DNA of 12,774 nucleotides from positions 1-12,774 of the forward strand of contig JASHTU010000376.1 in assembly GCA_030040395.1 (NCBI GenBank), written 5' to 3'. This document shows, one piece after another, positions 5,900-12,646 of this stretch. The notes beneath the pieces are model-generated. The model was not told the origin of the DNA, did not search any database, and was given only the letters and a program-made list of their open reading frames with translations. Source of the DNA: Acidobacteriaceae bacterium. Its GTDB lineage: Bacteria > Acidobacteriota > Terriglobia > Terriglobales > Acidobacteriaceae. Numbering within the stretch: the stretch's first letter is position 1; each line of letters starts with the position of its first letter. The translations under genes were made by a program, and so were the position numbers.

Positions 5900-7207
5900 C
5901 TACTCCACCTCCTGCTTGGAGCGATAACCGTCGCGATAGATGAGATCGTATTTGAGCGGACGGTGCTTCTCGTCCTGCATGCGCAGGGGATTGCCTTCGT
6001 CATCGACGAGCATGACCCGCAGCTTCCGGTACGTGCCGTCCTGCTTGGCGTCAGTGGGCTGATAGACCAGCTCGTACTTGGAGCGGATGTTCTGGTTGAT
6101 CACGCGCATATCGTCGGGGAGTTCGCCGATGAATTTGGGGTCGAAATACATGCCGCCGGTGAGATTGGCAAAGGTACGCATCTGGTTTTCAGCCTGCAGA
6201 TAGGTCATATCGCGCATGCCGCCCATCATGCCGCCCGAACCCTCGGTCATCTCCAGAAGCAGGCCGCCGGTGGAGATGCTGAAAATGGTGATGTCGCGTG
6301 AGGCTTTCACGCGCTGCAAGATCTTATCGAGAGTGAGCTTGGACATGGTGTCCACGCCGGAAGCGATGAGGATGATGTACTTCTGGCCTTCGATGCGGGA
6401 GAGACGGTCGAGGCCTTCGGAGAGCGCGTCGAAGACGTCGGTTTCAGAAAACGCGGCCGGCATATAGGATTCCATGGCCAGTTGGTTGATGCCTTGCTGA
6501 ATCTGTTGCTTGTCCTGGGTAAAGTCGCTGACGATGTGGGTGTTGAGGTCGAAGGTCATCATCGCTATGTAATCCTGGGAACGCAAAGATTGGGTGAAGG
6601 CCCAGGCACTGTTGAGCATGTCGATGCGAAAGGCCCAGCCGCGGGCGGCAAACTCGCAAAGCATCAAAGCCGTGATGGGCGCCTCGATGCGCCGGAAACC
6701 CATGATCTTTTGCTCCACGCCGTTCTCGTAGACGCGAAAGTTGGCGGGCTTGAGGCCAGGGACGAAGGTGTGGGTTTTTTCGAGCAGCACGCCGACATCG
6801 ACGGTTACTTCGGGAACGTTGAGCTGGAGTGAGACATTGGGTGCGCCCTCAGGGTTTTTGAAAGTGGGTCTAGGCGGGGCCGGCGGGGCCGGCGGCGTCA
6901 CGTCTTCGGGGTTCTTTTTGGGGATGGCGATGGCGCCTGAGTCGGCGCCGGGACCTCCGGCAGCCGGGGTAGCCGGGGCCGGCTGCTGGGTCTGCTGTCC
7001 GGCGGGCTGGGACTGGTCCTGCGTGGTTTGGCCGTGGGCGCGCCAGACCGGCGCCGCCGCGAAAGCGAAAGCGGCGGCGAAGAGGACCGCGAGCGAAAAA
7101 CGGCAACGGGGAGCGGCAAAAAACGTGCGCAGCCTGAGCATAGCAACCTCTTTCCAGATAAGCATACGGGATTTCGATCGATTCCCGGTGCGTGCTCTTT
7201 GGGGCAT
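5900..7207 (-). CDS. VWFA-related Acidobacterial domain protein, degenerate MIDAS
   Basis: Predicted 435-residue exported protein of the VWFA-related family expanded in Acidobacteriota; role unknown, probably protein-protein interaction in the periplasm or at the surface. An N-terminal hydrophobic segment (about 38-54) ends A-H-G-Q, a likely signal cleavage near residue 59. A Gln/Pro/Ala-rich linker (about 62-115) precedes an Ig-like strand region (V-T-V-D-V to V-Y-E-N-G-V-E-Q, about 134-165) and a VWA-like fold (about 175-367). The metal site is lost: the usual D-x-S-x-S is C184-E-F-A-A-R-G-W, though F-D-L-N-T (219-223) and S-G-V-D-T (283-287) remain. A Met/Gly-rich loop lies at about 318-333. 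I chose ATG 7207 because GGAGG lies 5 nt upstream; ATG 7141, with AGAGG 5 nt upstream, gives 413 residues and a more normal signal peptide and is nearly as likely. Divergent from the S55-like gene. Confidence 0.88.
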   Translation of the reverse strand: MPQRARTGNRSKSRMLIWKEVAMLRLRTFFAAPRCRFSLAVLFAAAFAFAAAPVWRAHGQTTQDQSQPAGQQTQQPAPATPAAGGPGADSGAIAIPKKNPEDVTPPAPPAPPRPTFKNPEGAPNVSLQLNVPEVTVDVGVLLEKTHTFVPGLKPANFRVYENGVEQKIMGFRRIEAPITALMLCEFAARGWAFRIDMLNSAWAFTQSLRSQDYIAMMTFDLNTHIVSDFTQDKQQIQQGINQLAMESYMPAAFSETDVFDALSEGLDRLSRIEGQKYIILIASGVDTMSKLTLDKILQRVKASRDITIFSISTGGLLLEMTEGSGGMMGGMRDMTYLQAENQMRTFANLTGGMYFDPKFIGELPDDMRVINQNIRSKYELVYQPTDAKQDGTYRKLRVMLVDDEGNPLRMQDEKHRPLKYDLIYRDGYRSKQEVE

Positions 7208-7212
7208 GGCGT

Positions 7213-7217
7213 CCTCC
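7213..7217 (-). promoter_or_regulatory. Ribosome binding site deciding the longer VWFA-protein start
   Basis: On the minus strand GGAGG (plus-strand CCTCC at 7213-7217) sits 5 nt before ATG 7207. A second site, AGAGG, sits 5 nt before the in-frame ATG 7141. The first matches the anti-Shine-Dalgarno better; the second gives the better signal peptide. Confidence 0.5.
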
Positions 7218-7294
7218 AATCTTTGCGTCGGCCGTAATGGCAAAGACAGCCGACCCGAGTTGCCTCTAAAGCAGCAAACTCGCGCAGGCTGTAC

Positions 7295-7300
7295 TCTAAT
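7295..7300 (+). promoter_or_regulatory. -10-like hexamer abutting the S55-like gene start
   Basis: TCTAAT (one mismatch to TATAAT) ends 4 nt before GTG 7305. Transcription would then begin at about the start codon, which is the layout of leaderless genes and agrees with the lack of any Shine-Dalgarno string here. The -35 position (CAGCAA) is poor. Confidence 0.3.
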
Positions 7301-7304
7301 AGAC

Positions 7305-9266
7305 GTGAAACTTTCTCTGAAGCAAGCTAAATCGCGCTCGGCGGTGCTGGCGATGGTGGCTTTGGCGGTGGCCTGCCCCGTCCTGCCCGTCGCGCAAGGC
7401 TTAACCTCCGAGGCGGCCGGCGGCGCGCCGGCGCAAGCCGTTGAGACGCAGACCGCTCCACCGCCCAGCGGGCAGTTCTTCCCCCTAAGCCAGGTGCGGC
7501 GGGGCATGATGGCGACGGCTTGGACGGTCTTCCAGGGGACTAAGCCGGAACCGATGCCGGTGGAAATCCTGGGCATACTGCGCGGGGCGCGCGGGCCCGG
7601 GCAGGACATGATTCTGGCTCAACTCCACGGGACTAAGGCCGAATATACGGGCGTGGTGGAGGGCATGAGCGGCAGTCCGGTGTATATCGGCGCCAAACTG
7701 GTGGGGTCGCTGTCGTACCGCATCGGGCAATTCACAAAGGAGCCGATCGCGGGCATTACGCCCATTGAACAGATACTCGAAGTGCGCAATGTGCCCCTTG
7801 GCGCTTCCGCGAATGCGTCGGATTCGGCGAACAATTTCGGCTCCGGAACCGCTCCGGCCGATTTGGCTGCCGAGTTGAGCCTTCCGCCGCGGCCGGGCGC
7901 ATCCACGCCGGGCGATGGCGGCCCCGGAGACGGTCTGGGGACCGGAAGCACGAACTTCCAGGCCATGGAGACGCCGCTGGTGATGAGCGGATTCCGTCCG
8001 GAGGCCATTCAACTCTGGGAACGGAAGATGGCCGGAACGAGCCTGGAATCGGTGGCGGCGGGGGGTATGGGCGGGTCGTCGGATGGGGACTTGAAGCCTT
8101 CGCCAGCGGCCGAAGCCACGCTGCTGCCGGGATCGGCGATCAGCGCGCAATTGGTGCGAGGCGATCTGGAGATCGCGGCCACCTGCACGATCACCTATAT
8201 CGATCCGAAACAACTGGTGGCGTGTGGCCATCCCATTTTGCAGGCAGGGCCGGTTTCGCTGCCCATGACCACGGCGGATGTGGTGACGACGCTGGCTTCG
8301 CCGCTGAACGCCTTCAAGATCATCAACACGGGCGCGACGGTGGGCGCGTTTACGCAGGATCGCGAGTCGGGGGTGCGCGGCGTGCTGGGCGCGGTGGCGC
8401 ACATGATTCCCATGCACATTGTGGTGGATTCGCCGGAGGGCCGGCGGAAGGTGAACGTGGAGGTGCTGGACTTGCCTTCGCTCACCGGCCAGGCGGTGCT
8501 TGTCGTGGTCTACGACGCGCTGCTGGAGTCGAACGAGAGCACCGCGGACACCAGCTATCACATTACGGGAAGCATCGATCTGGCTAATTATCCGCCCTTG
8601 CCGCTCGATCTATGGGCCACGGCTGGAGGAATGTTGCCGGCGCCGATGCAGGCGGCGCTGGTGACCGGGCAACACTTTGTCGATCTCTACTCGAACGACT
8701 CACGGCGGGGCGCGGTGCGCAGCATCGATTTGCACATCGACGCGATTCCCAGGCGCCTGGAGGTGGAGCTGGTGAGCGCGCGGCTGGTTTCGAACGACGT
8801 GGTTCACGCCGGCGATACGGTGATGGTCGAGGCGACGCTTCGTCCCTGGCAACAGCCGGAGAGGAACATTCGCATTCCGGTGACGCTGCCGGCCCGGTTG
8901 GACGCGGGCGGGGTGCGGCTATTGGTTTCTGACGCGGGGACGCTTGACAGGACCCTGAATCAACCGCAGGCCAGGAATCGCGCCGTGAACATCGAGACGG
9001 TTTTGGCCGAGGATCGGCGCGAGCACGCGGCCGACCGGGTCTATGTGAGCCTGCTGGCTCCGGAGGCGCAGGCGGGGATGGAAGGCGACACCCTGACGAA
9101 CCTGCCGCTTTCGGTGGTCAACGCGCTGGAGCCGGTGCGCTCGGTTGAAGAAATTCGGCTTAATGGAGAGTCGGCCGAATTGGAGGCGGAGACGCCGGCC
9201 GGCGGCGTGCTGAGCGGGTACCAGATTCTGGACCTGCACATCGTGCCGGGCGGAGGGTTAAACTAG
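7305..9266 (+). CDS. Exported SpoIVB/S55-peptidase-like protein, permuted motif order
   Basis: Predicted 653-residue exported protein related to the SpoIVB serine peptidase family (S55). Numbering is from GTG 7305, chosen because a signal peptide follows at once (K-Q-A-K-S-R, hydrophobic 12-30, V-A-Q-G); ATG 7206 is an in-frame alternative with no good ribosome site. Residues about 57-157 carry the serine lobe, with G120-M-S122-G-S-P125. A Gly/Ser/Pro-rich spacer (about 160-265) follows, then the histidine lobe (about 275-390): T-Y-I-D-P (297-301) and C-G-H309-P, continuing to G-A-F-x-Q-D-R-x-S-G-V-x-G-V-L-G. From about 480 on it is beta-rich, probably an Ig-like domain. As I recall SpoIVB, its order is His236, Asp363, Ser378; here Ser precedes His, and no Asp stands 15 residues before the Ser. 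Peptidase activity is therefore plausible but unproven. Divergent from the VWFA gene. Confidence 0.85.
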   Translation: MKLSLKQAKSRSAVLAMVALAVACPVLPVAQGLTSEAAGGAPAQAVETQTAPPPSGQFFPLSQVRRGMMATAWTVFQGTKPEPMPVEILGILRGARGPGQDMILAQLHGTKAEYTGVVEGMSGSPVYIGAKLVGSLSYRIGQFTKEPIAGITPIEQILEVRNVPLGASANASDSANNFGSGTAPADLAAELSLPPRPGASTPGDGGPGDGLGTGSTNFQAMETPLVMSGFRPEAIQLWERKMAGTSLESVAAGGMGGSSDGDLKPSPAAEATLLPGSAISAQLVRGDLEIAATCTITYIDPKQLVACGHPILQAGPVSLPMTTADVVTTLASPLNAFKIINTGATVGAFTQDRESGVRGVLGAVAHMIPMHIVVDSPEGRRKVNVEVLDLPSLTGQAVLVVVYDALLESNESTADTSYHITGSIDLANYPPLPLDLWATAGGMLPAPMQAALVTGQHFVDLYSNDSRRGAVRSIDLHIDAIPRRLEVELVSARLVSNDVVHAGDTVMVEATLRPWQQPERNIRIPVTLPARLDAGGVRLLVSDAGTLDRTLNQPQARNRAVNIETVLAEDRREHAADRVYVSLLAPEAQAGMEGDTLTNLPLSVVNALEPVRSVEEIRLNGESAELEAETPAGGVLSGYQILDLHIVPGGGLN

Positions 9267-9343
9267 AGGCAAGCGAACAATCATCTCGGTCGCAAAAAGG
9301 GATCCACGGCTCCGCCATGGAGCTGAACGAATACAATCCCGGC

Positions 9344-9349
9344 GAGGAG
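9344..9349 (+). promoter_or_regulatory. Ribosome binding site of the alcohol dehydrogenase gene
   Basis: GAGGAG ends 11 nt before ATG 9361, a slightly long but workable spacing. It favours this start over the out-of-frame ATG at 9317. Confidence 0.55.
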
Positions 9350-9360
9350 CCCACGATCGT

Positions 9361-10368
9361 ATGGCTCAAATCCAAGGACTTGCAGCACATGCGGCAGGCG
9401 CCGAACTTCTGCCTTTTCGTTATGACCCAGGCGAATTAGGCGCGCAAGAGGTGGAGATCGCCATCACCCACTGCGGCGTCTGCCACAGTGATCTTCACTT
9501 GATTTCGAACGACTGGGGTCTCAGCCAGTTTCCTTTCATTCCTGGCCACGAGGTGGTGGGCACGGTGGCCGCGCTGGGCTCCGCGGCGCGCCAGCTTGAA
9601 GAAGGCCAGCGGGTGGGGCTGGGGTGGCAATCGAACTCGTGCGGGGTGTGCGAGTGGTGCCTGCGGGGACTCGAAAACCTTTGCCCGACAGCGGAAGCGA
9701 CGTGCGTCCACCGCAACGGCGGCTACGCTACGCGGGTGCGCGCCAACGCCCGCTTCGTGGTTCCCATTCCCGAGGCGCTGGAGAGCGAACACGCGGCGCC
9801 GATGCTCTGCGGCGGCATCACGGTTTATAGTCCGCTGCGCAGCCAGGGGATCAATCCTTCGTCCCGGGTGGGGGTGGTGGGCATCGGAGGGCTGGGACAC
9901 CTGGCCATCCAGTTCGCGCGCGCCTTTGGCGCGGAAGTGACCGCGTTTTCGACCTCGGCCGGAAAGGAGGAGGAGGTGCGCGCATTGGGTGCGCGCCACT
10001 TTGTGAACACGCGGGAGTTGAAAGCCATGAAAGAAGCGGCCGGCAGCCAGGACTTGCTGTTGATCACGGCCAACGCCGACCAGGACTGGGCGGCGCTGCT
10101 TCAGGTGCTGCGGCCCACCGGAACGCTCTGCATCCTGGGTGTTCCGCCTTCCCCGGTAACGGCGCCGGCGTTCCCGCTGATCTCGGGCATACGCAGCATC
10201 CGGGGCAGCAACATCGGCAATCCGTACGGACTGCGCGAGATGCTGGATGTGGCCGCGCGGCACGGGGTGAAGGCCACGACGGAGTCTTTCCCGATGGCGA
10301 AGGCCAACGAAGCCATCGCCAAAGTGAAAAAGAACAAGGTGCGGTACCGGGCGGTGCTGACGAATTAG
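9361..10368 (+). CDS. Zinc-dependent alcohol dehydrogenase (CAD/YahK-like MDR)
   Basis: Predicted 335-residue cytoplasmic medium-chain dehydrogenase that interconverts alcohols and aldehydes; substrate unknown. Catalytic zinc ligands are visible as C41 (G-V-C-H-S-D), H63 with E64 (P-G-H-E) and C150 (M-L-C-G-G). The structural-zinc lobe is complete with C94, C97, C100 and C108. The nucleotide fold carries G174-I-G-G-L-G179-H. The segment after the second strand is F-S-T-S (196-199), with no acidic residue, as in the NADPH-preferring cinnamyl-alcohol-dehydrogenase group, so NADP(H) is my best guess. Length is typical, though the N-terminus is slightly short. It starts 94 bp after the S55-like gene on the same strand with no terminator between, so read-through is possible, but there is no functional link I can see. 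Confidence 0.93.
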   Translation: MAQIQGLAAHAAGAELLPFRYDPGELGAQEVEIAITHCGVCHSDLHLISNDWGLSQFPFIPGHEVVGTVAALGSAARQLEEGQRVGLGWQSNSCGVCEWCLRGLENLCPTAEATCVHRNGGYATRVRANARFVVPIPEALESEHAAPMLCGGITVYSPLRSQGINPSSRVGVVGIGGLGHLAIQFARAFGAEVTAFSTSAGKEEEVRALGARHFVNTRELKAMKEAAGSQDLLLITANADQDWAALLQVLRPTGTLCILGVPPSPVTAPAFPLISGIRSIRGSNIGNPYGLREMLDVAARHGVKATTESFPMAKANEAIAKVKKNKVRYRAVLTN

Positions 10369-10654
10369 CGAGCCGCGAATTGACGGTCTCTCAACTTGCG
10401 GCGCAGTTCGCATGCTGGAGACATCGGGAGCCCGGCTGCCACGAAGAAGCTGAGGCGCCGCCTTAGAGCTACCGGGCGCCAATTTTCTTTGAACGCGATC
10501 TTCCATGGATTGGCCCTGGTTCCGAACAAGGGAACGAGGGAGAATCGAGTGGGCCGGCTTCCGGGAGAAACGATCCGCTTTTTGAGGAGTCATTCGCCCG
10601 TTCGCGAGCTTGCGACTCGCCGGAATTTCTGCCCGCCCTTAAACGAGACATTGG

Positions 10655-10876
10655 TCACGTACTACGAACGCCGACGACCATCAGGCTGACTCCCGCTATC
10701 AGCGAGACGGTACTCAAAATTGGGGAGATAGGCACCGTTTTGGTTTGCTTGTGCGAGATTTGAACGGGACCCATGTCCACGTCCTTCTTCTCATGGGTAA
10801 AGCTGATTCCGCCTACGGCAAAGCCGACGACCCCGAGAATGATTAGGAGTATTCCAACGATTGTCGCTGTCTTCAC
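10655..10876 (-). CDS. Small two-helix membrane protein, 73 residues
   Basis: Predicted 73-residue inner-membrane protein of unknown function. Helix 1 covers about residues 5-25 (rich in I, L, V and G) and helix 2 about 51-70; between them is a polar loop with E-K-K-D-V-D-M-G-P-V-Q-I and K-Q-T-K-T-V-P-I-S-P. I recall similar short proteins with a D-x-G-P-(I/V)-Q loop in other acidobacteria, without an assigned role. The frame stays open upstream, to 11041, but that extension is Arg-rich and unlike a protein. GTG 10876 is chosen because GGAGG lies 5 nt before it and the first helix follows directly. It is convergent with the alcohol dehydrogenase and has no same-strand partner nearby. Confidence 0.72.
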   Translation of the reverse strand: MKTATIVGILLIILGVVGFAVGGISFTHEKKDVDMGPVQISHKQTKTVPISPILSTVSLIAGVSLMVVGVRST

Positions 10877-10881
10877 TAAGA

Positions 10882-10886
10882 CCTCC
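10882..10886 (-). promoter_or_regulatory. Strong ribosome site that sets the GTG start of the 73-residue protein
   Basis: Plus-strand CCTCC reads GGAGG on the minus strand, 5 nt before GTG 10876. Nothing comparable precedes the upstream in-frame start at 11041, so this site decides the start. Confidence 0.7.
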
Positions 10887-11177
10887 GGGTCAGTTGGATG
10901 CGAAGACCGCAACGTCCGTTGGGCGCGATTTCCCCTTGCTCTCGCGGGTTCTCGACTGGCGACTACAGGCCAATGCGCTCGCTTAAAACGATGTGAACGC
11001 TGCTGAATAGGGATAGAGGAGGGTACGCCGCGGCTCTGCACCGGTCCCCATCCCCCTTCCCCACTCCCCTTTTTGCGTTAAGTGGTTTGTTTGCAATCAT
11101 CGGCAACGTCTGCACCACTTCGGGATTCAAACTCGCATCGGACGCCGCTCCCGCTGAAGGTGAAAGGTGGGCTGTCT
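10887..11177. other. Intergenic region, no gene seen
   Basis: About 290 bp between two minus-strand genes. It includes a purine/pyrimidine-skewed tract near 11041-11075 and presumably the promoter of the small membrane protein, but I found no convincing promoter hexamers, RNA gene or coding frame. Confidence 0.45.
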
Positions 11178-11201
11178 AAAAGGCGCACGCTACACACGTG
11201 C
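11178..11201 (-). terminator. Possible intrinsic terminator of the TPR-glycosyltransferase gene
   Basis: On the minus strand, directly after the TGA (11204-11202), GCACG and CGTGC (plus positions 11197-11201 and 11185-11189) form a 5-bp stem with a 7-nt loop, followed by GCC, one more base and TTTT. The stem is short and the T-tract only four long, so it is plausible but weak. Confidence 0.35.
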
Positions 11202-12605
11202 TCATCGGGATATCATGTTTTGCCCAAGGGCATTTTTCACGTGTTGTACAACGGATTGCCAGTCATTTATTTTCGTTTGGCGAAACAGGCGAATAGAGGG
11301 ATACCAGGGGCTGTCACTCCGATCCAGTAGCCATCGCCAATCAGGTACGAACGGCAACAGAACCCACGTCGGAACTCCCAGGGCGCCCGCCAGGTGCGCC
11401 GTAGAGTTATCGATGGTGATCACCAAATCCAACGCGGCAATTTGCGCCGCGAACTCATCCACATTTGTGAACTGGTCGACATCATGATCGATGAGAACGG
11501 GCGCGTTCGCTGCCGCCGCCTGCTTTTCCAGTGTGTCGTGGCCTCCATACTGGAGGCTGATCCACCGGACTCCTAAAAGGGCGAAGAGCGGCGCGAGCAT
11601 CGATAGGTCGACGGAGCGAATGCGCCCTGTCTTCTTGTTCATCGTGTACCAGGCCAGTCCAACAGTTTTGCGGCCGTCAAAATAACGCTTGCGGAACATG
11701 GCCCGCTTCATTGTATCGGGCACTAAATAGGGCGATGTGGTAGCCGCAAAGGCTGCGCCCGATGTTCGGAACAGGCCGGGCAAGCTACCGCAAGGTAAAT
11801 GCGCCGCAATCTCCAGTTCGGGATGGTCCCCAGGGGTGAGAGCGGGGGCGATGACGACCTTGGGAAACGAGCGCGCGAAGAGCGTCTCCAGCCGCGGATC
11901 ACAATCGAGCACGCAGGAGACCCCAGAATGAATGACATCCGGGATGAGCCCGGCAAACATGATTTGGTCTCCGATTCCCTGCTCGCGCCAAATGAGCAAT
12001 CGGCCAGACGGCGTCTGCTCGCCATTCCAGCGCGGCCACGGATAAGAGCGCGGCGGCGTGTCGTGATCCAGCGTATCCCAACGGCGTTCAGAAGCGCGCC
12101 ATCCGGCTGCAAAATCGCCCCTGAGCAACAGGACCGCGGCTTCCGCAGTGGCCGCCTCGGCCAACAGGGGATTGAGGCCCGACGCGCGGCGATAGCAAAC
12201 AAGGCTGGAATCAAGCTGGCCCTGCGCCTTGAAGATGTTTCCAAGGTTCACGTAGATCTCAGCCGAATCAGGCTTGAGTTGCAGCGCACGTTGGTAACAT
12301 GCCCCCGCTTGCGATAGCTCGCCTTGTGACTGAAGAACATTGCCGAGATTGGAATGATAGGTCGGCGCGTTACCTTTGATTTCAATCGCCTTTTTGATGA
12401 GATTGACTGATTCTTCGCCGCGTCCCATTTGGAAGGCGATCATGCCGAGCAAATGCAGGCTATCTGAATGTTGGGAATCTAGGGACAGGATTTGCCGGTA
12501 AATTTGCTCGGCCTCCGCGAGGCGGCCCGCTCGGTGATGTTCAAGCGCTTCAAGGGCCATGTTCTGGACGAGAGAAGATTGTTGACGGCTCACGCTTCGG
12601 CCCAT
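11202..12605 (-). CDS. TPR-repeat protein with GT9/heptosyltransferase-like C-terminal domain
   Basis: Predicted 467-residue cytoplasmic protein. Residues about 12-150 hold roughly four tetratricopeptide repeats (A-G-R-L-A-E-A-E-Q-I-Y, then the units with Y-H-S-N-L-G-N-V-L-Q-S-Q-G and Y-V-N-L-G-N-I-F-K-A-Q-G). A linker (about 155-200) contains F-A-A-G-W-x-x-x-E-x-R-W. The C-terminal half (about 201-462) resembles glycosyltransferase family 9, the ADP-heptose:LPS transferase fold: W-R-E-Q-G-I-G-D-Q-I-M-F (206-217), G-L-A-W (316-319) and D-N-S-T-A-H-L-A-G-A-L-G-V-P-T-W (399-414), the likely nucleotide-sugar site. Related fusions are found near glycan or flagellar-modification loci, so sugar transfer to protein or envelope glycan is a fair inference; donor and acceptor are unknown. 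ATG 12605 is the first in-frame start but has no clear Shine-Dalgarno; ATG at residue 16 is an alternative. A perfect inverted repeat lies 24 bp upstream. Confidence 0.88.
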   Translation of the reverse strand: MGRSVSRQQSSLVQNMALEALEHHRAGRLAEAEQIYRQILSLDSQHSDSLHLLGMIAFQMGRGEESVNLIKKAIEIKGNAPTYHSNLGNVLQSQGELSQAGACYQRALQLKPDSAEIYVNLGNIFKAQGQLDSSLVCYRRASGLNPLLAEAATAEAAVLLLRGDFAAGWRASERRWDTLDHDTPPRSYPWPRWNGEQTPSGRLLIWREQGIGDQIMFAGLIPDVIHSGVSCVLDCDPRLETLFARSFPKVVIAPALTPGDHPELEIAAHLPCGSLPGLFRTSGAAFAATTSPYLVPDTMKRAMFRKRYFDGRKTVGLAWYTMNKKTGRIRSVDLSMLAPLFALLGVRWISLQYGGHDTLEKQAAAANAPVLIDHDVDQFTNVDEFAAQIAALDLVITIDNSTAHLAGALGVPTWVLLPFVPDWRWLLDRSDSPWYPSIRLFRQTKINDWQSVVQHVKNALGQNMISR

Positions 12606-12629
12606 TGAACGCGAGGGGATTGGCGTTCT

Positions 12630-12646
12630 TTCAGGTCGAACCTGAA
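12630..12646. promoter_or_regulatory. Perfect 17-bp inverted repeat upstream of the TPR-glycosyltransferase
   Basis: TTCAGGTCGAACCTGAA has 7-bp arms (12630-12636 and 12640-12646) around CGA and ends 24 bp before the ATG. It could be an operator for a dimeric repressor or, in RNA, a tight hairpin with a 3-nt loop close to the start codon. No T-tract follows, so it is not a terminator. Confidence 0.45.

Noticed and set aside
6741..7304. N-terminal extension of the S55-like frame upstream of GTG 7305
   Set aside because: It overlaps the coding part of the VWFA gene antisense, reads Ala/Gly-rich nonsense, and would bury the signal peptide about 200 residues inside the protein.
7208..7609. Extension of the VWFA-protein frame up to 7609
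   Set aside because: It would overlap the start of the S55-like gene and place the signal peptide far from the N-terminus; the starts with ribosome sites at 7207 and 7141 are better.
7485..8561. 358-codon minus-strand frame opposite the S55-like gene
   Set aside because: His/Arg-rich translation without hydrophobic or motif pattern; a GC-rich codon-position shadow of the real gene.
9436..10593. 385-codon minus-strand frame opposite the alcohol dehydrogenase
   Set aside because: The sense strand has complete zinc and nucleotide motifs; the antisense translation is Arg/His-rich with no recognisable domain.
10877..11041. Extension of the small membrane protein to 11041
   Set aside because: The added residues are Arg-rich, without a ribosome site, and GGAGG sits 5 nt before the GTG at 10876.
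11100..11160. TTCAAAC string with flanks suggesting a tRNA T-arm
   Set aside because: The flanking five-base stems do not pair and no acceptor, D or anticodon arm could be found.
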